From Buddleja alternifolia (lineage: Eukaryota; Streptophyta; Magnoliopsida; Lamiales; Scrophulariaceae), in the NCBI GenBank assembly GCA_019426215.1, contig CM033400.1:27078568-27142567 (forward strand): 64,000 bases of DNA, given 5' to 3'. Below are positions 29,008-41,764 of this stretch, in pieces. Position 1 is the first letter of the stretch. Every line of letters starts with the position of its first letter. The position numbers and the translations under genes were made by a program. The notes under the pieces were generated by a model. It searched no databases, was not told where the DNA came from, and worked only from the letters and a program-made list of their open reading frames with translations.

Positions 29008-32000
29008 CTGTGAAAGGGTTTCATAAAGTTATCAAGTCTCTAAATTTAACTCCTTAGTAAGATAATTGTATTAATTAATTGTACAAACTGATGTATCTTT
29101 TGGTTGCTGTTGTTAAGAGAAGCTATTAGTGTATCTTCTGTGACCGAGTATCTTAACATTTTCATATTTGTGTGTGCACTTAGAACTAGTTGGGTTCTTT
29201 TTGGGTTAATCTGGGAGCCTTCGAAACTCGGTATCTCAGGATAATTACTGTTGGTAAAATTATCTGTGATAAAATGGATATGCAATTTGGAATCGTTCGT
29301 CCGAACTAGAAATTCGAAATGCACACGTGTTGTTCGAATTTGTTACCAGAAGTACGTCACACGTGCTTTATTTACATCCGATTTCCAACAATTACAACCA
29401 TTTTTATAGAGAAATCCATGTGGTGTCACCATCACGGATGCTTTATATCGGGAATTTGAGTAAGAATCACTTGTTTTTGTGATAACTACATGCACATTCT
29501 CTGATTAATTACCATGGCCCTTTGAAATTCATCACACTATCAAAACACCCTATGTCAAATTCTAACATCTCGAAATACAAGTGGTTCACTAAGTAACAAG
29601 AGAAACTATGGTAAATTCTTAATATCGAGATGTTTTTTATAACTAGTATAAGTTGCACATGAATACCCTCTTTTTTTTATATATTTTGTTAAATTAATTT
29701 TAAGAACATAGTAGTGTTGATTGTAATTATCAAACTATAACTGGAAGTACCGTAGATACGTGCACGAGTTTTTTTTAATCAAAATTCAATGTTAATCTAG
29801 TTCGAATAAATTGTCGATATTTAAATAGTTTTTAATAGTTGCTCGATCATGTACCCTTTTTTTTGTAACCTATTTCTTTTTCCAAATGTTGCTAAAGTTT
29901 CATTAGCTCAACATCCACATATGTTTTTGATCATCACAAATAATTTTCAATTCATTACTGTCTGTGTTGTAAATTTGTTCAATTTGAATTATTTTTTAAG
30001 AATCCTTCTTTTTATCTTTCATTTTATTTGCAATTCCAGTGTAATTTTCCTTTATCAGTAATTGATGGCTTTCTTCATATTATTCCACATTTTCGTTTTC
30101 ATCGATCAACTTGATTCTATGACTTATTTCATTTGTTTCTTGATTTTTTTGCTTTTGCTTTTTTGTTGTCGTTGCATTCTTTGGTACGCTCTTTGTTGTT
30201 TGGGTTTGATGTATCATATCTTCAATTGCTTCAACACTGTAAAAAAGATTTGAATAGACTTCGACATTTTTCGGGCTTGAGGAGAAAGTTGCATTATTTC
30301 TCATCTGATTTTCCATAACCTAGAATTTGTTATTGATAAAATTGAAAAATTAAAGTAAATGTTATTTGATACCTCAGAAGTTGAGTCTATGAACCGAGAC
30401 ACACCAACATATATGGTAACCACATATCTGAACATTGAAATGGTTTTTCTATCCTTACCTTTAGTGACATTCGTGGTTAGTTGATACTTATTGTTATTAT
30501 ATGCAATTATCAAAGTAATTATTTTTCATATGTTGGGAATGTTTTAACTTCTTTTTTATTGCAATTTCTGTGTCATTGCCCGTGTATTGTTTAAAACATT
30601 GATTGCATGCATCTGATGCAAGTTTCATACCATGGTGTCAATAAATTTTTTATCACCTCAAGCATTGTCTTTGAAGTAATAGTATGAGTGTTTTAATTGT
30701 TCATAAATTTAGTAAATTCTTTATGTTGAAAAAAATACTATATGCCTAAACTCTCAAAGATGATATCGTGAATTAATGTACTACCAAGAAATCAATTTAA
30801 ATCCTAATATGCTTTGTTTTTCCATCTAATCTGAGTAAAAAAATTCAATAATTGACAATTGCTTGAGTGTGACTTTATTAGAATCCTTATTTATTTGGCT
30901 ATTTTATAAATGTAATAAATAATGAATTTTGCGTTTCGTCTTCAAAATATTTGAAATTTAATGATTCCTAATATTATTTTTGTTATTTCAATAATTTATA
31001 CTCATTTACCGTTTATATGAACGTTTAACATCTTAATACGTGGAAAATATGAACAATTACCAATTGAACTTTTCTGTTACATCACATGGTCGGTGAAAGT
31101 AAAGTTGTCAAAGATGTCATTTGAATCTCCCTTCTCACATAAAGATTCGGTACTTTATTATATTCTTTAAATCCAAAGATGTAATACATATGGTTATAAA
31201 TAATTTCTGTTTTTAGCATGTAAAATGTAGAGAGAACTACTAATAACTCTTAAGACAAACTTTAAAATCTGAAAAGTATGTAATAATATTTTAATCTAAA
31301 CGACCCATTCCACCTACATTTCATTCTATAAAATCTAATATTTAAGATTGATAAATATATAGACTTATTTGTCCTTAGTAATCTAGATTAAGAATTTCAT
31401 GAATTAGTGTATTTTTTGCAATAAATTATAAATACTCCTCTATTGGTCATTGATTTTAATTTTCAAATTTTTATTATTCTAAAAAGTGAAAAAAAAGTAT
31501 TTTAAGACAATTTCCATGCTAAGCTCTAAAACAAATTAAATAAAAGTACTTGAAATATTTAATATTGATAACAAATTTGTATGATATACGATTTAAGAAA
31601 TTCAAATAAAAAAGATTCCCATAAACAAAATCAAGTGATCTATAACGAAGAAATCGATTTTGTGCGGCACAATTGTTAATCTTTAATTTTGGATGTTTTG
31701 GAATGAAGGGAATGTAGAATGGGTATTTGAGACTGAAAAATATCTTCATAAAATTTTTATATATAACAATACATTTTGAGGTGGTATTAGTTTTTTCTCT
31801 CAAAAACAAAAAAAAAATAGGTGGTATTAGTTTTTTCCCCTAAATTTACCTGAGTATAGTTGTCTCTTCCAACATCAATATTTTGTTTACGTTTTTATTT
31901 TATTTTTGAACTTGATTAAAATGTTGAGAATATCATCTATGAAAAATAAATGGTGATACAAATTATTGTAACTTTTGTCCAGTAATCCCAAAATAATAGA

Positions 32001-33242
32001 ATACCCAAAGGCAACCAGAAGACGACATAAATCTAGCATCACTTTGAAGAGTAAAAATTGACCAAGTCATATAAATTCACTTATTCATAATGTCATAATA
32101 GATAGTCATTTCTTATATCTTTATGTTTAGATGTAAGATTATTTATTATTAAAAAGAATTATCTATTACAAAAATAAATAGTTTGGAGTGAAAAATAAGC
32201 TTCTCTTTTCTTTAGTTGCTAGAAATATTTAAAATAATACAAAAGACTCGGCAACTTCATTAATGTTCCAATGAATAGTTCTATGGTGGATCGAGAACAT
32301 TGCTACTGCTCCACTATTCATCACAATTTCACAAGGGATAGGATGATTTTCACATGGTGAGTGAGTGGTAAAAATTATCACACTCAATGTAAATCATGTG
32401 GTGTAAAGTGTACAAAGAGCAAAACTCTCGATCCACTATTGATTTTCCCATGTTCCAATCAAAAAATGTACATAAAGCTAGTGCACAAAATCATCCATGT
32501 AAAGCAAGTAAATGATATAAAAAAAATGGGGAAAAAAACTCCTAATCTTACTTCTTATTCTTCCTTAATAGTATCTCCATGTCTAGTACCCATAGCTGGG
32601 AAATGTAAAGGGGTCAATTGAAATATAAAAGGGTCAATTTGTATCAGTGTTCTAAGAGAACTCCATTGTTGCTAAAATTTTCAAATGTATTCGAGATATC
32701 TTTCATATTGACGATGACACTTCAAATATAAATGAGATATTACATGTAGACATTTTTTAAGAATTAGAAAAATGGTAGTCTTCCACAAACTCACAAACTT
32801 GATAGACTATTAAATTCCTATTTAAAGAGGTCGTTTGGTTACTGATAAAGACAAGAATTGATTGTTGAATTGATTTTGGGCTTTTTGTATGGAAACATTA
32901 AAGACAAAATTGATTGCTTAATTGAATTTGCACTTTTCATATGAGAAAGCATTCTTTTCCATGTCTATTCGGTAGGAAAATTAAGTGAGGTATAAGTACA
33001 TTATAAAACTTCCGTATTCATGCCTTTACTAAGATTAATGCATTTTTAGTGTATTACTAACAAGGACTTTTCGTATAGAGATGTGAAAATAACTTCATTT
33101 ATATGTATGATGTTATGAGTAGTAATAAATAAATTAAATATTATGCATGTTACTTTTTTATAAAAATGAGGGTAAATAAGTGAAGTCACATTAGGAAGAA
33201 ACAAGTTTAGGATCCACACTTTTATATGAACTAGTAAAGTGC
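29008..33242. other. Long intergenic AT-rich region, no gene
   Basis: About 4.2 kb downstream of the TRM-like gene without protein-like frames, splice-consistent exons or RNA genes that I can recognise. Many short T-rich open frames occur as expected by chance. No long repeats were found here. Confidence 0.5.
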
Positions 33243-34030
33243 ATGTGCGTTGCACATGAGCATCCATTTCATACATATATTTAAACAAGAAATTTTATTT
33301 AAAATATTATAAAATTATTTGCTATAATAAAGATGACGGTAAAATTATCACTATATCATAATGGTAAGTACGTTTTCATAAAGAGTTTAGTGATGTATTG
33401 TCAAAATATAACGTGTATACTATAGCACCTATTGAAGAAAAATATTCAATAGAAATTATTAGGTCCTAATATTAGAATTCATTAGGGGACCTTTGAGTTT
33501 GCTGGCAGTTTCAGGTGAATGATTCCAAGAAAATGTAGAATCTTAAATGTTGTTAATTTAATTATTTAATTAAGCAAGAGTAATTAATGTAGAGTCTCAA
33601 ATAATTATTTAAATAAAGGTGGTAATAAATGTAAGTGTGTGTTATACATGAACAACCATTTCATACATATATTTAAACAAGAAATTTTATTTAAAATATT
33701 ATAAATTATTTGCTATAATAATGATGATGGAAAAATTATCAATATATCATAATGGTAAGTACGTTTTCATAAAAAGTTTAGTGGTGTATTGTCAGAATAT
33801 ATTGTGTATGCTATAGCACCTATTGAAGAAAAATATTCAATAGAAATTATTAGTTCATAATATTAGAATTCATTAGGGGACCTTTGCGTTTGCTGGCAGT
33901 TTCAGGTAAAGAATTCCAAAAAAAACGTAGAGTCTCAAATGTTGTTAATTTAATTATTTAATTAAGCAAGGGTAGTTAATGTAGAGTCTCAAATAATTAT
34001 TTAATTATTTAAACACATGTGGCAATAAAT
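33243..34030. repeat. Tandem duplication of ~391 bp
   Basis: The blocks starting ...CCATTTCATACATATATTT at 33264 and 33655 align over about 380 bp, including TGGTAAGTACGTTTTCATAA, GCACCTATTGAAGAAAAATA and CCTTTGCGTTTGCTGGCAGT-type segments. No coding capacity. Confidence 0.85.
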
Positions 34031-34864
34031 CTAAATAAGGATAATAGTGTAATATCACAAAAGAAACAACTTCCATATTTTTATAATAATATAGATATGA
34101 ATATGAATATGATATGATTAAGGTTCCACAAGGATATGACTATTAGCTTTTCTTTTTTTATCTTTTTGTTAGCCTTTAATCACCATCACCTCACACATGT
34201 CTCATTTATAAGACTGCAAGTCCGTAACTCACTAAAAATCATTAGCAAAATCATATTGAGGCCAAAAATCTATCATGTATGAACACTCCTTGAAATCATC
34301 GGTATAGTATCGGACACGCATTGTATCCATATATCAACTATTGAGAGAAATAAAAAAATACATATAGACAATCATGTCTGAACCGTATTTGTGTACTAAT
34401 TTTTTTTTAAGAGTTGACGTGTCATGTGTCCTTATTCGTGTTCCGTGTCCATATTCGTGTTCCATGTCATATTCGTATTTGTGCACCATAACCCAAAATC
34501 CTTCAAGATCCTGAAAAGCACACAACAAATACAAACGCCTAATATAAACTTAAACACACTAAAGGTCAGGATAATACATAAACCCAAGATAATCACACAA
34601 AAAGATAATTTTGGGATATAACTTGAAATATCAATTTTATACTGAAATCTGCCAAGCCAAATTCCAGTTCATGTGTCTTGGAATCATACTGCAAACGAAG
34701 CTCACTCTCCCTCTATACAATACATAGTCTATGAAAAAAAATAAAAAAATCACCATCTCTCAAGCAATCAAACATGAAGAATTCAAATAATCAAAAACAC
34801 CCAAAAAAAAAAAAATCAGTCAATATTTCTATGAATACAAGAGCCTCACAAATTCTTCCCCAAA
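34031..34864. other. Intergenic and 3' flank of the 221-aa gene
   Basis: No gene. It contains a patch of TTCGTGTTCCGTGTCC repeats (34420-34470) like that at 23.4-24.2 kb, plus the presumed 3'UTR of the minus-strand gene. Confidence 0.5.
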
Positions 34865-35530
34865 TCAAAACTGCCTTAACCCTAAAACAGTTTTACCAAT
34901 TCCTCTACCACTTCTCCCTCCCCTGTGTTCGCCATTAATGGCGTTCCCTGCAGCAGAACCCAAACCCTTCAATTCATCCATGTTCGCGTAACTCTTCCTC
35001 GCCATCAATCCTCCACTCCTCTTCTCCGCCGACGAATTCGTAGACTTACTTCCGCCTCCTATTTTCCCGTACATCCTCCCACTCTTCGACAATCCAGCCG
35101 GCGGCGTCGCCGACCTCTCCGCCATCGGCGGCAGCGCCGCCGCAGGCTTCCGATTCTCCTTCCGCAGCGCCGACGAGAAATCCGGCACGGATTGAGTCAG
35201 AATCGACGGCGCTTTAGGTCTCCTTGGTGGTGTAGTGAAATTCGAACTGAATTTCACCTGTTTCTTCGGCGGAGTCAAAATCGATGGATTCGTAAGATTT
35301 TTATCAAATTCTTCTTCTCTGAGATTCTTCTTTCGTAGCTTTTTGTCTCTGAGATCTGAATATTCCTTGTATCTAGGGCCTCTCTCCATGACGAAACTGT
35401 CGGTCGTGAGTTGCAGTGTGTTAGAATCGGAGAATTGAGAGAGGATTAGCGATTTAGGATCTAGAGCGGCGTGAAGAGAATTGAGAGTTTGATTGTGTAG
35501 AAGCAGAGAGGCATGTTTGGCCTCCGCCAT
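34865..35530 (-). CDS. Intronless plant protein of unknown function (221 aa), basic and Ser/Pro-rich
   Basis: An uninterrupted frame from 35530 to the stop at 34865-34867. The coding sequence is far more GC-rich than its surroundings, which supports a real gene. It starts MAEAKHASLLLHNQTLNSLH and contains a highly charged segment (ERGPRYKEYSDLRDKKLRKK). There are two proline-basic blocks (TPPKKQVKFSSNFTTPPRRP and a SILTQSVPDF segment) and a Gly-rich basic tail ending GRGIGKTVLGLRQF. No signal peptide or membrane span is visible; nuclear localisation is a guess from the basic clusters. I do not recognise the family. The C-rich promoter side (35531-35640) carries no obvious TATA box. Confidence 0.75.
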   Translation of the reverse strand: MAEAKHASLLLHNQTLNSLHAALDPKSLILSQFSDSNTLQLTTDSFVMERGPRYKEYSDLRDKKLRKKNLREEEFDKNLTNPSILTPPKKQVKFSSNFTTPPRRPKAPSILTQSVPDFSSALRKENRKPAAALPPMAERSATPPAGLSKSGRMYGKIGGGSKSTNSSAEKRSGGLMARKSYANMDELKGLGSAAGNAINGEHRGGRSGRGIGKTVLGLRQF

Positions 35531-36000
35531 TGATATGATTTTTCGAAGGTTTTGCTGTTGTTGTTCTGTGACTGAGGAGGGAGAGTAGTTTTGGTGTGGT
35601 GTTTAAAAGATGTGAGTATACAACGGTCTAATAAAGAAGGGTAAAAAGGGGAGAAGAGACGTCAAGAATTACTTCCAACGTTCTTATTGAAGTGGGGCCC
35701 TTACTTTAATCATTTACTAATACAAAAATGAAAAGAAGAAGAAGTGGGATTCTCTAAATTTATGGAAGATCCTCTTTTATTAGACATTTATTTATTAATT
35801 GGAAAGAAACTTTACTCAAGAGATTTTCCAACACATCAATGATTTAAGTGTGAAAAAGAAAAAGAAAAAATAATAAAGTTAAAACGTTAGATTATTTCAA
35901 GCAATGAAAATATGTTTTTAGTATTTTCCTAATTAAGTTTAAGGTCCAAACCCGGTCTTAAAAATTAGTTTTTTTTTTTGGATAAAGGCGACGAATAATG
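35531..36000. other. Promoter side of the 221-aa gene; no other gene
   Basis: AT-rich, with GAAGAAGAAG and AAAAAGAAAAAG runs. Nothing else recognisable. Confidence 0.5.
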
Positions 36001-36440
36001 TTAAATCAAATAAGAAATGCCACGCAAACATGTAGCGATAGCCTTAGCCAAAGGAGGAAGATCATGAACACCCTTCTGATAAAAAATCAAAATTTGATCA
36101 ATGAAATGAGCAACTTTCTTTCCTAGGCGATTAATATACGAAAAGGAAATAAACGAAAAGAAATGCAAATTACTACGAAAGGAGAAAGGTCCTCTTTTGC
36201 TGATTTGATGCGGTTGATGATGGTCAGGCAATCACCCTCGATGATCACTTCTTGATAGCCTGCATGCCTACTAATGCGATGGCATCTCGAGCCCCAAGTA
36301 ATTTTGCATGTTCTGTTCTCAATTCTGTACAATATGGATATCATCGGCTGCTCTAAGCCAAGGCAATAACCTCGGTAGTCTTTGGCAATTGATCTGGTGC
36401 CTCTTTTTATGTCATTTATAATGAATTTCAATTTTCTCAA
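36001..36440 (-). pseudogene. Fragment of a LINE-type RNase H domain (RVT_3)
   Basis: The minus strand in one frame reads GYQEVIIEGDCLTIINRIKS and LSPFVVIC, the core of the plant RNase H-like domain (RVT_3, PF13456) found in LINEs and their descendants. After a frame change it continues YINRLGKKVAHFI and HDLPPLAKAIATCL, the end of the same domain. It is short, frameshifted and has no upstream RT. 36441-36734 beside it has no gene. Confidence 0.65.
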
Positions 36441-36744
36441 TCATTGCAATATTCATAGTTAATCCGTTAAATTAAAAATAAACAATAAAGTATTATCTAT
36501 AATAAAAAAAATGTTAAATAAACTATTTTTTTAAACTTAATTTAAGAGCAATATGATGATGTTATTTATAATAACTATTCCTAATCAAATTATTATATAA
36601 AATTTAATATTATACATCTACTTATATATGCATCCTATTTCTTTTCTATCTCTTAGGCTTCTCCCAACAAATAAATATGTAAGAAAATCATAAACATAAA
36701 AAAATGTTAATTTTTCTTTTCATATTTTGTCTTTGTCATTATTT

Positions 36745-37125
36745 GGGGTAATTGCATAAAACTCCCCTGTATTATTTCGAAAATGATAAAAAACCCCGTG
36801 TTAACGAAATAGACTAATCACCCCCCCTCCCCCGTGTTCTTAAAAAAATGTGCAAAAAAACCCAAATTCCATTAAAAAACGAGCGCGTTTTTCATATTTT
36901 TCACCTTTATTGACATGCTCATTTGTGATTTATATACTCTTCTTACTTTATATAAGGTAGTAGTGTTAATTTACCCAAAAACAAATATTTTCTTCTATCA
37001 TTTTAACAAAATTTGATTTTTTGCACACTTTTTAAGAACACAGGGGGATGACCAGCCTATTTCTTTAACACAGGGATTTTTTAGTATTTTCGAAATAATT
37101 CAGGGAGGTTTTATGCAATTATCCC
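36745..37125. mobile_element. Foldback MULE-type MITE (381 bp) with a 10-bp target duplication
   Basis: GTCATTATTT lies at 36735-36744 and 37126-37135. The terminal inverted repeats are about 130 bp, beginning GGGGTAATTGCATAAAACTC on the left and ending ...TTTTATGCAATTATCCC on the right, with TGTGTTA and CGAAATA blocks in both. No ORF. Confidence 0.88.
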
Positions 37126-37422
37126 GTCATTATTTCTATCATAGTACTTAATATTATATTGCGTTGTAAACATCGTAACTTCTAATATGGTTTATATTTT
37201 TTTTAACTGTATTATCATTTCTTAATTTTAAAAAGAGTTTTGAAGTTTAACCCAAACCAAAATATCATATATTGAACTTATTTTTTAATCATTATTACAA
37301 TCTTGTATAAAAATAAAGTCATTGAAATAATCTTTCAGAAATGAATTTACAAAGTGAATTATTGGATTCACAAGCAAATGAGGAGATGCATGTAGAAAAT
37401 TTTTGCTCATTTTTAAAATTCT

Positions 37423-38105
37423 GGAAAAAAATTAATATACCACTTGAACTATACTCTAAACATTAGTTATTATCCCCCACCCCCACACTAAACTATCAAA
37501 ACATTACTTACTCTCTTGATTTTTAAATCCGTTAATTATCTTTTTAACTACGTTAGTTGTAAATTTTCATTTTTATTTTTGCCAAGTGGAATATTTTTTT
37601 TTGTAAACTCAAAAATACCCTTAAGTAATTGTATTATGGTAAAAAAAAAATTACCACAGATTTTATCAGCGTCTTCTCCCGGGAAAATTAAAAAAAATAA
37701 AAAATCAGAAAATATTGAAAAATTGGGAGGAATTAGATAATAATACGTTACGACATAGTGTATGTCGTCTCTCACTTATTATTTTTATTTTTTTGGTAAT
37801 TTCACGCTGCAACTTTGCAGCGTTTGTCGGCCTTTTTGGTGTTGATTTTTTTAATTAATAAGTGACAACATGTGTTATGTCGTCTCTCATTAAATAATTT
37901 TTTTTTTCGGCTGAAGTATAATAATTTCCTTCCGCCAGTAGTTTCTTTCTCTTCTGCTTTTCCTTTCTCTTCAACTTCCTCTTTCTCTTCTGCTTTTCCT
38001 TTCTCTTCAACTTCCTCTTCCTCTTTCTCTTCTCTCTACTTCTTACCACCATTGTTGGATGCACAAATTTTTCTTCAAAACTTATTCTTCAACCACGAAA
38101 TTAAG
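37423..38105 (+). repeat. Left terminal inverted repeat with promoter and 5'UTR exon of the transposase
   Basis: 37423-37610 pairs with 47340-47497, and 37665-37800 pairs closely with 46160-46350 (shared CGTCTTCTCCCGGGAAAATT-like and AAATCAGAAAATATTGAAAA segments). It holds palindromes ACGACATAGTGTATGTCGT (37750-37768) and GACAACATGTGTTATGTCGTC (37863-37883) and a hairpin ACGCTGCAA-CT-TTGCAGCGT (about 37803-37822). A CT-rich leader with a 36-bp direct repeat (37945-38035) follows. The untranslated exon ends ...CACGAAATTAAG at 38105, before a GT donor. Confidence 0.8.
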
Positions 38106-38673
38106 GTAATTCTATGTATTATACTTTTAATTTTCTTAAATTTTGAGTTTGTATATTGTGTTTATTTTATTGTAATGTGAGTTGAAAATTTGAATTTTTA
38201 GGCATAAATTCGATTTGTTATGTATAATTTTTGAGCTATTTGGTATAATTCTTAAATATGTTGGTGTAATTATTGAATTAATAGGTTTAATTTTGACCTT
38301 TAGGGATAATGTCAATGTTTAGTGTTTTATTTATGGTTTGAACTTTGATGTAAGTGTTAGTTTGTTATTATGTAGAAATTTAAGTATAATTTCATAGGTA
38401 TAATTTCGAATTTATTGTTAGGGTTTAAATTTCCATATAAGTCGCAAATGAAATTTCAAATGTTTAGGTTTACATAGTATGTATAATTTTGAATGAGTAG
38501 TTATAATTTTTAGGTTTAATTTGTAATATATAAGTATAATTTGCATATATAAATTTTAATTTTGTAGGTATATAATTTTCAATGTTATGTAAAATTTGTA
38601 GGTATAATTTTATTTTTTGACTATAATTTTAAATTTAGTGTTTATTTATGGTTTGAATTTTGATATTATATAG
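38106..38673 (+). other. 5'UTR intron of the transposase, made of degenerate GGTATAATTT-type repeats
   Basis: The donor GTAATT follows ...AAATTAAG, and the acceptor ...ATTATATAG lies three bases before the ATG at 38677. The interior repeats variants of AGGTATAATTTTGAAT and TTTAGGTTTAATTT. Equivalent sequence, in matching orientation relative to the gene, fills the 5'UTR intron of the PMD gene and the region before transposase copy 2. Confidence 0.7.
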
Positions 38674-38676
38674 AAA

Positions 38677-41600
38677 ATGTCAAGGGCGAACACAGTTGAT
38701 ATTTTAGTATACATGGATGGCCAAATTATTGAAGACTCAAATTCAGTTAGATATAGCACTCGTCCAAGCACCAACATGAGGATACGTTGTACAATCACAT
38801 ACGCTGAATTGTTGGAGAAGTTATATGCGAGAACAAGAACTGATCAAAATCATTTTTCATTAAAAGTAATTATAAAGTTTGAAATTGAAAAGAGAAATGT
38901 GATGAGGGAGAGCACAATGGAGATCAAAGATGATGAGACTTTAGGGTTTTTCTTAGATCCTAACATTGTTCAGGACACGATCGAGCTTTATATCGAGAAA
39001 GAACCAATCCAACATCAGGGTCAAGACAACTCGTTGTTAACCCAAGTGACGTCGTTAACGCCATCTCAATTTATGTCGTGTTTCACACAGCCCACAGTTC
39101 CCGATTTGAATCCGCAGTCACAATCCCAATTAATGCCATATTTTACTCAGCCCACAGTATCAGATTTAAATAGGCAGACGCAATCAAATGTGTTGGGAAC
39201 TCGTGAGTATCACGATTTTCTTTCAAGTGGTTTGGGGAGTTCTACAATTCACGATGTGCATCAAGGTAGTTTATTCCTATTTTTACATTGTGTAGTTTAT
39301 TTTTGAATTTCATATTTGTGTAGATAATTTTCTTTTCTTCGCGGAATTGTAAAATAAGTTAACTTTTTGTGATTTGCATTTTTAGGTGCTTCTACAACGG
39401 GTCATTTGTTTGGGCATTTTCAAAATGTACAAAATTCCCTTTTTATTCCTGACATGCAAGCAGGTATTATGAATATTCTAATAAGTTTCTTCAATTGTTG
39501 TATTCGTTTTAGTTATTACTTGTTATTCTTGTTTTTACATACTATCATCATATTTATTTTTAATTGTAGGTCCGTCCACGCAAAATTTCCCTTTGGAAAA
39601 TTCTTGTTTGAGGAATTTTGTAATTCCTGACGTGGGAGCAGGTAATTATGCATTTTCTAATAAATTTCATAATTGTTGTATTCCTTTGATTCATGACTTG
39701 TTATCTTTAATTGCAGTCCCGTCTAGACAAAGCCGTCATGACTTTGAGCATCCCAATTTTTGGTCTAGTGATTTTGCAAACGTTCAGAATGATGATATTG
39801 GGAATGACAATCAAAGTGATACTGACTGTTCGATCCATCATCTTTCAGACCGCGAGTTGGAAGAAAACTTGGACAATGCAATGATGGATGAGGATGAAGA
39901 TGCTGAGACTAATGTACCGATGAATGAAGATGTCCCTCACACAAGTCATGAAGAAAGACTTCATGAAGTGATCCCATTCTATTCCACCACATACCCAGAA
40001 GTAGAAGGAGATTCACTACATCGAGAAAGTTCAGGTTTGAGCGGAGAATAATTTATGATCATGCAAAAGGTAATCTTCGTTTGGGCCAAGTTTTTGACAA
40101 CAAATTCAGCTTGCAAGCAGCGGTAAAAGACTACCACGTGTAACATGCACGGCGCGAGTTTAAGGTGACAATTAGTAATTCTACAGTGTATGCTGTAGAA
40201 TGCAAAAATGGATGCCGTTTTAAACTGCGGGGGAGTTTACAGTAGAGTACTAATTTTTGAAAAATTACAAGGTATGAAGGGTCACACGAATGTTTCTTCG
40301 AAGATTGTTCAAAGAATCACTTTAACTTGGACATAAACATGATCGCAAATGAAATTTTACCAGAAGTTAGAAAGGATCCTTCGTATAAGGTCGGTCTAAT
40401 TAAGCTAACGGTGTCGAAAAAATGGAAATTTGATATTTCATATGGGAAGGCTTGGTACAGTTTGCGACGTGCAAATGAGATTATATACGGGACGTGGGAG
40501 AATTCTGTTACAAGGTTGCCTAAATTTTTGGGAGCAATCCAGAAGTGGAATCTAAGGACGGTTGTTGAATGGCGGCACAAAATACCAGATCAAAATCCAA
40601 AAATGCTGAAATTTATGTTTTGGGCGTTCAAACCATGTATAGATGGATTTCGACATTGTTGAAGAGTCATATGTGTTGACGAGACTCATTTGTACGCACG
40701 ACACAAGGCTAAGTTGTTATGCGCATCAACTCTGGATGGAAATCAGAATATTTTGCCTCTAGCATTTGCTATCGTTGATAATGAGTCGAATGAGTCTTGG
40801 TTATGGTTTCTGCAATTGATCTGCAAACATTTCTTGATTCCTGATGAAGGTGTTTGCCTTATTTCCGATCGTCATAAGGACTTATTAAATGCCACTCGAT
40901 TTATGCCCGCATTTTCCCCGCCCCTGGGAGCTCATAGATATTGCCTGCGACATGTGAGTTCAAACTTCAATGCTCAATTCAAAAGTAAAGCTATGAAGGA
41001 ACTCTGTTATGCGGCGGGTATGACACATAACGTCCGAAAGTTTGACCAAGCAATGGAACTCATTGGTAATAAGGATCCAGTTGCGTTGAATTATTTGAAA
41101 GCTATCACACAAGAAAAGTGGACACTGGCATATGATGGAGGGATGCGCGAAGGCATTATGACGACGAACATGGGAGAAAGCTTAAACAATATGTTGAAAG
41201 GTACGAGACATCTTCCACCCGCATCAATTGTGGAGTGCACATTTCATCGTATTGTCGAATATTTTGCTGATCGAGTGCGAATGGCTTTGGCAATGAGGAC
41301 ACAACCTTTCACGACATATGCACTTAAAATATTTAATGAGTGGGCCAAAAAATCTCAAAATCACAAGGCAGGAGTTTATTTTTGGTTGCATTACACGGGT
41401 GCCGTTAAAACGCCCCGACGTACAGATAGGGTCCGGTAATCATCATTACGCGGTCGACATCAAAGCTAAATATTGCTCTTGTGAAAAATGGAGTCTTCAT
41501 CGAATTCCGTGTTCACATGCAATGAAATTATGTACAGAAATAGGGCTTAGGCCGACTGAGTATGTTGAAAAATATTACGTGAGCTCTGAATATTTGAAAA

Positions 41601-41764
41601 CATATCAAGGGAGGTTCTATCCATTGCTTGAATCACATTATTGGGATACTCCCAATTTTGAGTTGGTCCATGACCCTAATCTGAGGAAGGCGCCTATTGT
41701 GGGCCGGCAACGGAGCACTCGGATTCCCAACGAGATGGATTGGCGCGACTTAGACTCAGACTAG
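38677..41764 (+). pseudogene. MULE transposase (MuDR family), copy 1, inactivated
   Basis: Exons: 38677-39265, 39386-39463, 39570-39641, then 39717 onward. The N-terminus (VDILVYMDGQIIED ... MRIRCTITYAELLEKLY) is the usual plant MULE N-terminal domain. An acidic region follows, then a MuDR-type zinc/DNA-binding segment (YEGSHECFFEDCSKNHF). The MULE DDE domain has VDETHLYARHKAKLL (first Asp; usual form VDGTHL), NILPLAFAIVDNES and LISDRHKDLLNA (second Asp). A SWIM zinc finger follows (YCSCEKWSLHRIPCSHAMKLC). The C-terminus ends WRDLDSD. Breaks: a frameshift near 40041, stops at 40141-40143, 40243-40245, 40258-40260 and 40660-40662, and a frame change near 41400-41430. Comparison with copy 2 shows which of these are private to this copy. 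Confidence 0.9.
39386..39716 (+). repeat. Tandem mini-exon plus intron modules in transposase copy 1
   Basis: Exons B (39386-39463) and C (39570-39641) are both followed by introns of the same sequence family: intron 39464-39569 is 106 bp, and intron 39642-39716 is a shortened 75-bp version. Each exon is a multiple of three and phase 1 at both ends, so modules can be gained or lost without shifting the frame. The exons encode related ...FVIPDxxA units. Confidence 0.85.

Noticed and set aside
32361..32621. 86-codon frame with several Cys residues
   Set aside because: Cys spacing fits no zinc-binding pattern I know, and the surroundings show no gene structure.
37872..38180. Ser/Phe-rich plus-strand frame and Lys/Arg-rich minus-strand frame
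   Set aside because: Both are translations of the CT-rich leader repeat in the MULE arm.
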